Below, piece after piece: positions 56,211-64,000 of a DNA stretch of 64,000 nt; within the stretch, counting starts at the first letter, position 1, and every line of letters begins with the position of its first letter. Under the pieces are notes generated by a model. That model was not told the origin of the DNA. It saw nothing but the letters and a program-made list of their open reading frames with translations, and made no database searches. This DNA is from Euglena gracilis (lineage: Eukaryota > Euglenida > Euglenophyceae > Euglenales): assembly GCA_039621445.1 (NCBI GenBank), contig CP154957.1, forward strand, positions 18,953,237 to 19,017,236, in the 5' to 3' direction. Position numbers and translations under genes: made by a program.

Positions 56211-58255
56211 GTGCTGGGGATTTTCTGGGGGGGGCAGCCCAAAGAAATTTCCCAAAATTCCCTGGATTTTGAGGAATGGGAAATTCCAGACCGTTGTTGT
56301 CACTTGGTCAACACCTTGAAGGTTAATCAGGTGTTGCCCATTGAAAACGAGCTGCAACTTTTGATGTTATTACAGACATATCTCCCCAACGGAGACACCA
56401 AGCAGCTCAAAGTTTTGGTGGACACGGGAGCCCAGGTGAACCTGGTCAAAAGGTCCATCGTTCCAAAACATTTGGCCAGGTCACCGCGAATGCCAATTCG
56501 GCTGGTGGCTGCCAACGGCCAATGTGTTTTGGGGGGCTACCAGTGTATTAAGTTGGAGTTGGGTTTTCAACGCAGGGGTACGGGGCAGGGGGGCACCCAG
56601 GCCTTGTACCTCGAAGGGGAATTCTACCTCGCGGACATTGAGGTAGATGCTCTGTTATCGTTTCCATGGTTAGCCGAACATGGTTTGGGTGTGTTCCCAC
56701 ACCATAAGGCCTTGGTTTTTGACAATCCTAATCTGACTTTCTTGTACGGGTGGGATACAAGAAATCAGAAAATGAAATCCCATAAGGGGAAGAAAAAACA
56801 CAATTCACAAAAAAGATTTGGGGTTGTGGTTTCTGACTTCGGAGAATCCCCTGAAAACGCACCAACCACGGAGTCCCTTGAAAATGAAAAAGTGTGGTTA
56901 GACCTGCAAAAAATGAATTTGCACCTACCCTTGCAAGGCTTTGATATGCAACCAAAATTCCTTGGTAAGAAGGAATTGCATACCATAGCCAAGCATCTCA
57001 CCGAGTCGCCAGCCGAGGACAAGGCAGTGAATGCCATAATCCAGGCTCGCGACTCGGGTGAGGAGGACCCCAGGGTAGAGGCATTTCGGAATAAAATTTT
57101 TCAGGATTTTGAAGGGGAGGTGTTGGGTACGGAGGTACCCCCTGACCCTCCCGTTCGGGGACCTTATGGGTACGCCCAGATTCCTCTGAAGGAGGGGGCT
57201 GTACCCACAAGGCAAAAACCCTTTGTCTTACACGGCGAAAGATTTGAGGCTCACAAAAAGGTCACACAGGAATGGTGGGGCCGGAAATTTGTTGAGCGAT
57301 TGCCCAAGGGAACGGTTTCGGAATGGCTGTCCGTAACATTTGTAGTGCCGAAAAAAGGAGGTGAATGGAGGGGAGTGGTAGACATGCGGGGGCCTAACAG
57401 TCAAACTAGGCGTGTGTCCTACCCCCTTCCCGTAATTGAAGACCTCCTGGTAAGACAAGGTGGAAACATGATGTTTTCCATCTTGGATTTACGGCAGGCT
57501 TTCCACCAACAGCCGTTGGACCCGGAAAGCCGGCCCATCACATGTTGCAGTACCCCCCCTGGTCTTTTTCAGTGGAGGGTTAATGTGATGGGTCTAACAA
57601 ATGCAAGCCAGCAGTTTCAGCAAATGATGGAGGATCGCCTCTTCCCGGTGGGGGACGTGGCTGATCCTTACATCGACGACATTTTGATTGGAACTCGAGT
57701 GGGTCCTGGTGAGGATTTACTCGCAGCACATGACAAGGATTTGCGAAGAGTCCTTGAAGTTTTACGAAAAGACAGATTTGTAGCCGACAAAAGAAAATGT
57801 CGTCTTTTCGTAAAAGAGGTTGAGTTTTGTGGCCATGTTCTGGGTGGTGGGGTGAGAAAACCATCCCCTGGAAAGCTGATGGCCATTGAAAAATGGGAGC
57901 TACCCCAAACAATCACGGGTCTACGTGCCTTTTTGGGGTTCACAAATTATTACAGCTCCTATGTGAAGGATTACGCCCACATTGTCGCTTGCCTTCAAGA
58001 TAAGCTCAAAGTTTCACGAGTGGACGGCAAGAAGGGTTCCAAGAAAAGGATTTCTTGGGTACCATCCGACATTGAGGCATTTGAAAAAATTAAATCACTG
58101 TTGTGCAGTGAATTAATTTTACAACACGTTAAGCCAGACAAACCATTTGTTTTAAGAGTGGATGCCAGCCAGTATGCGGTTGGTGCCACCCTTGAACAAT
58201 TAGTTGGGGAGGATAGGGCTCCTACTCCTGAAGACGTACAGGCCAAGCGTACTCT
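56211..58255 (+). CDS. pol: Protease, reverse transcriptase and start of RNase H, copy 4
   Basis: Continuous for ~680 codons once an extra G in an 8-G run (56,229-56,236; 7 in copy 2) is passed. The protease DTGA is at 56421-56432 and the reverse transcriptase YIDD at 57669-57680. The connection GLRAFLGFTNYYSSYVKDYA and the RNase H first Asp (LRVDASQY, 58161) follow. Better preserved than copy 2 across the protease-RT and RT-RNase H joins. It ends where an inversion begins. Confidence 0.88.
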
Positions 58256-58416
58256 AGCCCAAGATTCTAGAGCCTTGTGGTCCGTGAGAACCAGGACGGG
58301 CTGCAGCCCAATCCATGATTCCCACTTTTGTAAGGCTAGGATTATGGCATAAGTCTCCTGTTCCCTAGGTACCCAGTTTCTTTGGCTGCCCGTTAGCTTC
58401 CTACTCATGAAGGCGA
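58254..58416 (-). pseudogene. Inverted RNase H segment, copy 4
   Basis: On the minus strand these bases read FMSRKLTGSQRNWVPREQET, then ILALQKWESWIGLQPVLVLT and DHKALESWA. This is the segment read on the plus strand at 43,508-43,672 in copy 2. The flanks (GCCAAGCG and GAGGTTCTAGA) are collinear, so this is an in-place inversion that removes the central RNase H residues. Confidence 0.93.
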
Positions 58417-59477
58417 CAGAGGTTCTAGACACACCAAGTGGTCCCATTGGGAGAAGGGCTAGGTGGCATCAAATATTATCAAAATTTGATCTGTCGGTTG
58501 GGTATATCCCGGGGCGGGAGAATACCATAGCCGATTTGTTGTCAAGATGGGCTTACCCGGCCTCCCAAGCCTTGAAGGACATTTCAAGGCATGGGTCAGC
58601 CCTTGAGACCGAGGAAATGAGGGAAATCATTCAAACAGAAAAAACGGAGGGAGCCGAATGTATGTGGCTACGGTTGGTGGACCAACCAACCACAGCCAAC
58701 ACATACATTCGTGGAGTCACCACACGGGGTGGTGCTACCACGGGGTCCGGGGACGCGGGTGGACGGTGCACACGACCGGGGGATAGGAAGTCAGAACCAC
58801 TTGGAGGAACAAAACCCCAGGGATTGGGTTCAACCTCCACCCCCAAGGGAGAAAAAGGAAAACATGTTTCATTCTCAACTCGGGTTGACGAGTTTGGGAA
58901 TGAGACAAGTCTTGTGGAGGAGGTCCAAGAGCCAAGGGGGGAGCATTTTCCATTGACACCCACTTCTATACCAGCTTCACCAACGACGCCAACCCCTGAA
59001 CCTGCTGCTGCGGCTACCACTGAGGTACCTGGGGCAGACCGAGAATCACCTGTGTTGTCTTCAGGTGGTTTGAGTGGTGAGGGGGGGGAAGCCACTTCTA
59101 CAACCAATTCCTCACCCATCCCCCCTGGTTCTGTGTGGGATTTATCGTGGAAGGAGGAATATTTAAAATGTCCCCGTTGGTCACCAATTTTTCAGGCTAC
59201 CCAGGATTCAAAGGTGCCGTGGCCTGAAAATGTCAAGGTTTTTGGTGACAAAATGTTTTTCGAGGAGAGGCTTTGTGTGCCCAAATCTCTCCAAGAAAAA
59301 CTCATTCGGGATCACCACTCATACCAAGGGCATGTGGGATTCCCAAGGCTGTGGGAATGCATGTCCCTTAGGTATGATTGGGCTGATTCCTCACTCGCTC
59401 CAGATTTTGCTAAAGGAGTCATGGGCCTTTGTGGGACTTGCCAAGCGTGCCGAAGGCCGGCGAGTCTCAAGGTTTAG
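58417..59477 (+). pseudogene. pol: RNase H end, linker and integrase zinc domain, copy 4
   Basis: YIPGRENTIADLLSRW, then a Pro/Thr/Ser linker (LTPTSIPASPTTPTPEPAAA) that is in frame here, then HSYQGH and CGTC of the HHCC domain. One G lost at ~59,470 ends the frame before the integrase core. Confidence 0.8.
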
Positions 59478-60130
59478 TGAAATCTACACCCATACCCCCA
59501 GCCGTAATGTATTCGGTGGCCCTTGACATGTTTAGCATGCCCCTCGTGGAGTGGGAAGGCAATTCTTACGACTCCATGCTTGTGTGTGTGGATCGTTACT
59601 CCGGTTGGATAGTGGCGATCCTCCACCTAGCAAAAGGATTTACGGGAGCCAAGGCAGCCAAGCAAATGCTGTTGCATGCTTGGCGACCTTTTGGTGTCCC
59701 ATCCGTTATTACTTCCGATCTGGGTTCACATTTTGTTGCCGGTTGGTGGCAGACAATGTGTGCCTTGATGGGAATTAGGCAAGCCTACTCCCAGGCCTAC
59801 CATCACCAGGCGAATGGTAGGGCGGAGAGGGCTGGCCAACAAATAATGGAACGGCTCAAAAAAATTCAGGTTGAGGACAAGTTGAATTGGGTTGAAGCCC
59901 TCTTCCAAAAAAAAGTAATTTTGTCTTCATTCACCTCCCCCGCCCCGCCGGGGGGGGGGTGGAGGCAGGGCGCCTGCCCTTTGCCGGGGGGGGGGGGGGC
60001 GGTTGCGCCAGGCTTTACTCCTCGGGGGGGGGGCAAATTAAGCCCAGCTCCCCCCCCCCCCTCTCTTCGCCGGGGGAGTGACGGGGGGCAATCTTTCTCC
60101 CTTCGGGGGGGGGGGCTGCGGGGTGCCTAA
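59478..60130 (+). pseudogene. pol: Integrase core, copy 4, disrupted by cassette
   Basis: Asp (ALDMFSM), Asp (SDLGSHF) and Glu (GRAERAGQ) with D-35-E spacing are intact. After WVEAL the sequence is replaced from ~59,902 by a G-tract cassette, which the frame crosses as Gly/Pro-rich residues until 60130. Confidence 0.85.
59902..60129. repeat. S-like G-tract cassette inserted in integrase
   Basis: CTTCCAAAAAAAAGTAATTTTGTCTTC through GCAATCTTTCTCCCTTCGG plus G12 matches the same order of words in S3 (62,217-62,402). It replaces ~35 bp of integrase (copy 2 ~45,170-45,205). Confidence 0.88.
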
Positions 60131-60144
60131 GCCCATTTCAAATC

Positions 60145-60783
60145 TTGTTCGGTCGACACCGTTCATTGGGTGGTTTACCTTATGAACCGTTAAGGGATTG
60201 TGAAGATGCCAGATCATTTTTCTCTCGGCAAAGAGAAATTGATTTGGTAGTGGCTGGCAAAATGAATAATTTGCATGCCAAACAATGTGCTCGGGCCAAC
60301 CGTGGTTTAGACGGTTGGGAGCCATTGGAGGTGGGGAATCTGGTGTGGTACCTGAGACCCCCCGATAGTGGCACAAAATTGGATTCCCGTTGGTTGGGCC
60401 CTTGCAAGGTTACCGCAAGGGAGGGAATTCACTCCTACCTAATTGAGGTTAAACCGGGCTATATTATGAAGGCCCATCGGAAGGCTTTAAAGGCGCACGC
60501 GGAGGACCCCACATCTGATAAGCCTATCCCCCTGTTTTTCCACCGGCGGACGGTACCTGAGGCGGAAGGTGCCCCAGATACCTGGTTAGTGGATAAAATC
60601 CTAAACCACAAGTTCGTTAAGGGAAAAATGTTTTTCTTAACGAAGTGGCAAGGGTTTGAGGAGGCGAATTGGGAACCGGTGGAACATTTTTTCCAGGAGT
60701 ACAATAGCGACGTAATAGCGTATTGCCTGGGAAAAGGGTTGCCGTTAGATGTCTCTAAGGATTTAAAGGCAACGGCAACCTGA
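60145..60783 (+). CDS. pol: Integrase C-terminus and chromodomain, copy 4
   Basis: Open for 212 codons in a different frame from the core. WLGPCKV (GPY/F-like), then the chromodomain (WLVDKILNHKF, FLTKWQGFEEANWEPVEHF) to TGA 60781-60783. Purine tract 60,783-60,803 follows. Confidence 0.85.
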   Translation: MFGRHRSLGGLPYEPLRDCEDARSFFSRQREIDLVVAGKMNNLHAKQCARANRGLDGWEPLEVGNLVWYLRPPDSGTKLDSRWLGPCKVTAREGIHSYLIEVKPGYIMKAHRKALKAHAEDPTSDKPIPLFFHRRTVPEAEGAPDTWLVDKILNHKFVKGKMFFLTKWQGFEEANWEPVEHFFQEYNSDVIAYCLGKGLPLDVSKDLKATAT

Positions 60784-61046
60784 AAAAGGGGGGAAAGGAG
60801 AGGTGAAAAAGGGCCTGGAGTGGTTGCCTGGGAAGGGGGAGGTCCGCCCTATGCCTCTTCACAGATGCAGGTGGACACCATCACAGGGCTGAGACCCTGG
60901 AGAAAAATGACGGGAGTTTCCTCGTCATTGGTTTCATTTTTTATTTCTCCCCTGAAGTTTTCATTCACCACCTCACCCTGGTTTTGGTGAGGCTGGTGTG
61001 GGCAATCGAGGACATTTCATTGCCCCTGTTGATTTTTTGCCATTTT

Positions 61047-61244
61047 CCTTAAAATTAGAGCTAAACCGCCCTTAACAGGCCTTCTAAAAGGGAAAAACTC
61101 CGCCACCCGGCGGTCGACCTCAAACGGTCGTCACTCCCCCCCTTGCGACGAAAGTCGGGGGTTTCACCCCCCCTCCTTCTCGCTTTCCTTGGGATGGGAA
61201 TGAAAAAAAGATTGAAATAGTGCAACGTAGTTGCGATAACATTG
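61047..61244. repeat. Extended 3' inverted repeat, copy 4
   Basis: Inverse of 50,982-51,184: inner CCTTAAAATTAGAGC to GGTCGTCA (61133), outer CTCCCCCCCTTGCGACG to GCGATAACATTG (61244). Confidence 0.8.
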
Positions 61245-61377
61245 AACTCCCGTGAAAGGATTTCAAAGGGGAATGAAGGATTCTCGTGGCTAGGGGGAAA
61301 CCAGCCGGGAATCTTATTTTTTATAAGGATGGGTGTTTTCCAATCAAAAGATCCCACCCTGGAACGGGAAGGGATAT

Positions 61378-62735
61378 TGCCAACAACAACAAAAGCAAAA
61401 CGTTGAAAGAGTGCATGATTGCCACCCGTTTTGTTTATGTTGTTGTGGGTGGATTCCGGTTTGGAAGTTTCACCAAAATTTCTTAAAGAGGACAAACCAC
61501 CGGAAGCACAACCGTGGGTTTGTTCTCTTGACAACCTTCTCCAAGTATTGGAGGGGGGGTAATTGAAAATGTGGTTTTGAGATTGCCCTGTCGGTTTGGC
61601 TGGGCTAAGCCATATTGCCAAATTTTCAACTGGGGGAAGGAACCCCCCATAACGGTGTGCATGGTTTGCCACCACACTAAGGGGAGGCAAACCGGCACCC
61701 AAGGAAGACGCCGAAGCCCAACACCCCGAACTTCGACGAGGCGTTTGGCTCTGGCAACCATCACTATCCGTTTCGTTCACCTACTCAGGACGGATTATCA
61801 ATTTGAAGTCTGGGACTCTGAATTGGATGAACTGAAGACGGAGTTCAAACTATTTCAAGGAGTTGATTTCTGGTATTGGTGTACGAGGAGCATGTGGAGT
61901 GAACGCGTGGAGATGACAATTTAGCCGTTTTACCCATGCCACTCGCTTGCCTGACCTCGTCACCACACACTTATTGTTTGCATCGAAAGAGGAACCTGTG
62001 ATTTTTTTGCGGGGGGGGGGGCGACCCAGGTTTCAAGGCGGTGGGCTTTGAATGGGTCCCACCCTCTTTTCCCTTCCCACGGGTTGATGATACTCGTGGG
62101 GGGGAGTCCCTTTCTCCAATCGGTTTGATTGGCTATTTTATCATACCCCCCCCCACCTTTGGGCAAGTGGAGCCCGAAACCCCGGTCGGCTTGATCGGGG
62201 GGGGGGCATGTTATTTCTTCCAAAAAAAAAGTGAATTGTCTTCTTCAACCTCCCCGCCGGGGGGGGGGGCAAGGCAAGCCCTCCCTTTGCCCGGGGGGGG
62301 GGGGCGGTTGCCCAAGGCTTTACCCTCGGGGGGGGGGGGGAAGTTAAGCCCACCTCTCGTCGGGGGGGGGGGGGCAATCTTCTCCCTTCGGGGGGGGGGG
62401 GCTGATTTTCATCTATCACCGAAAGGATTTTTGGTGATAATGGACCCTCCATTCCCTTCACGGTTGGGAATACCGTGGGGGGGGGGGGCTGATTTTCATC
62501 TATCACCGAAAGGATTTTTGGTGATAATGGACCGTCCCTTCCCTTCACGGTTGGGAATACCGTGGGGGGGGGGGGCTGATTTTTCTCTATTCAAAAAAGG
62601 ATTTTTTTTGAGTGGTGTTGGACCCCCATTTCCTTTCACGGTGGAGAGAACCGTGGGGGGGGGGGCGGGCTCGGTGTGGTTGGAATGGAATCTATGGCCT
62701 AACAGATTCCTCCACACCGTTCCGCCACTTATGCA
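61378..62735. repeat. S3 segment, candidate LTR
   Basis: Near-identical to S1, including TGC...GCA ends, the internal ATG frame (61661-61924), the order of G tracts, and two tandem TATCACC/CACGGT hairpin units. Homopolymer lengths differ. Confidence 0.6.
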
Positions 62736-64000
62736 CGATCCTAAAATATTTCCATTAAAATTCCCTCTCCTAGGGCGCCCATGGTTTGGTTGTGCAAGGA
62801 GAGAGATTGAGTGATGCTAGGTATTCCCAAATGGTGATTTTGGGTTTATTTAGCACATTTTAAGCTTTTTATGCATTTTTCCTTTGGTTTTAAGGGAAAA
62901 TGTTGGATTTGGTGAGAGCGCTTGCAAGCGCTTGGAACAGAATTTTAAGAGATTGGCGCCTGAGTTCCTGGAGTTTTTGCAGGGGTTTGCAAAGCTCAAT
63001 AATGATGGAATTCAGCATAATTTATCAAAATCAAGGGGGGAAACCTTGATTTTGACTTGGGATGGTTGATTTTGATGCAATGGGCAAGAATTTGGGATTT
63101 GAGAGCGCTTAGGAATCAGCGAACTCAATCCTAAATTTAACTGCCCATCAAGGGCATCAAAATCATATTTTCTCTCACAGGGTTTTCCTCTTTTTACCCC
63201 TTGGCATTGTCAATTGTTGCAATTACAAACAATTATGATTGTGAATTCAAGTGTTGGAATTACATTTACAAATGGAAAGTCCAATTGAGAACAACCAATC
63301 ATTTGAAGAAGGTGAGGTTTGTCTTCCCCCCACCTCATCTGTGGGAAAAGGGGCAGGGGGGTGGGTGGGACTCTTCAACTCAGGCAACCACAGGCCAAAT
63401 TTCACCCCAAAACCCCCTTTTTGGCCCAGAAACTGTGCGAAATGACACCCAGGGGGGGGGGTGCTGGCTCTCACTGGTTCAGCTGAGCAGGGAGGGGTTG
63501 AAACCCCAAAGGCACCCCCCTTGGAGATCCCAGTGACACCCCCCTCAGGGGTCGGGGAGGGTCCACTGGGAAGTTTCTCCTTGGAAATGATGGCCCAGTT
63601 TCGGCCACAGGGGAGTGCAGAATGGGAAAAAATTTCCGACACAAGTCGGCTCGAGGAGCCAAAAAACGATCCTACGCCGGAAACTGGCCCGGGGCGGGGG
63701 TTTCCGCTTCACCCCAGCGCTGCCGGGGGACATGGCAGCACGGGTGTGAAACACAAAGTGCAGAGCCCAAGGGGTGTCCGATTTCCCCTTCCCCTGAAAA
63801 ATCAGGGAAGTATTTTGGACCAACTCAGGTGAAAAATTCCCTACAGGGATTCCAAGGAAGTCGTTTCTAAACTTTAGGTCTCCCCTGAGCTGGGATGACA
63901 TTCAAGGCGCTAGGCCAGCTTTGGCCCAAATTCAAACAATTGAGCACATTTCGGACTGCACTCAGGAATGTGTGCCCTTCTGCTTTTTGTAGGTTTCGGA
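62736..64000 (+). mobile_element. Short non-autonomous derivative, copy 5 (cut by window end)
   Basis: Same entry point, leader and N-terminal gag as copy 3, and the same switch at GTGTGAAACACAAAGTGC. Runs off the end. Confidence 0.75.
63272..63832 (+). pseudogene. gag: Truncated gag, copy 5, frameshifted
   Basis: ATG as in copies 1 and 3. A 4-base gain (GGTGGGTGGG, ~63,362) shifts the frame, and the homologous reading resumes from ~63,461 to the stop at 63832. Confidence 0.55.

Larger units (their letters stand above)
51093..61133 (+). mobile_element. Full-length methyltransferase-bearing Ty3/gypsy-type element, copy 4
   Basis: Same organisation as copy 2, with the homologous 5' terminus 15,315 bp downstream. 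Differences: a 565-bp gag module is absent (junction ~52,187), the gag ATG is changed to AGG (51712-51714), extra bases sit in G and A runs (~53,025, ~53,485, ~56,230), a ~160-bp segment is inverted in RNase H (58,254-58,416), one G is lost (~59,470), and a G-rich cassette replaces part of integrase (59,902-60,129). Confidence 0.85.

Overview
This is a repeat-dense nuclear segment of a eukaryote. There are no operons, ribosome binding sites or dense gene packing. Instead it holds long homopolymer G/C tracts, microsatellites, minisatellites, several kinds of terminal-inverted-repeat (TIR) miniature elements, decayed retroelements and a cluster of Ty3/gypsy-type retrotransposons. The style fits a large algal or protist genome, but no host gene is recognised well enough to name a lineage.

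Layout. 1-28.7 kb is mostly non-coding repeats: a GCGATGCAGG minisatellite, CAGTTTTTT arrays, a tetranucleotide microsatellite, a 19-bp palindromic satellite, and at least eight TIR-bounded miniature elements. Two of these have exact 8-bp target duplications (hAT type) and one has a perfect 40-bp TIR with TA duplications. A few short high-GC3 open stretches may be exons or exon relics. 28.7-33.2 kb holds decayed reverse transcriptase, RNase H and gag-like remnants. 34.1-64 kb is an array of five related retrotransposon copies: copy 1 (5' fragment), copy 2 (full length, 35,778-46,215), copy 3 (short), copy 4 (full length, 51,093-61,133) and copy 5 (short, cut by the window end). Three ~1.35-kb G-tract and hairpin-rich segments (S1, S2, S3) separate copies 2 to 5.

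The full-length element. Its order is leader, gag (coiled coil, retrotransposon capsid-like region, CCHC knuckle), UAG stop, cytosine-5 DNA methyltransferase, aspartic protease, reverse transcriptase, RNase H, integrase (HHCC, D-D35-E, GPY/F-like), chromodomain. This is a chromovirus-like Ty3/gypsy element carrying a DNA methyltransferase between gag and pol. Gag and the methyltransferase lie in the same frame across a UAG in both copies. The methyltransferase is split by a TTT-TGA +1 shift point, also in both copies. The coding unit is bounded by ~86-bp inverted repeats (extending to ~110-190 bp in places), and no LTR is found directly at the inverted-repeat ends. The S segments are the best LTR candidates (TGC...GCA ends). 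Every copy is broken by stops, homopolymer frameshifts, a small inversion or an inserted G-rich cassette, so none looks autonomous as it stands. The main lead is this methyltransferase-bearing, inverted-repeat-bounded family and its alternation of full-length and short forms.
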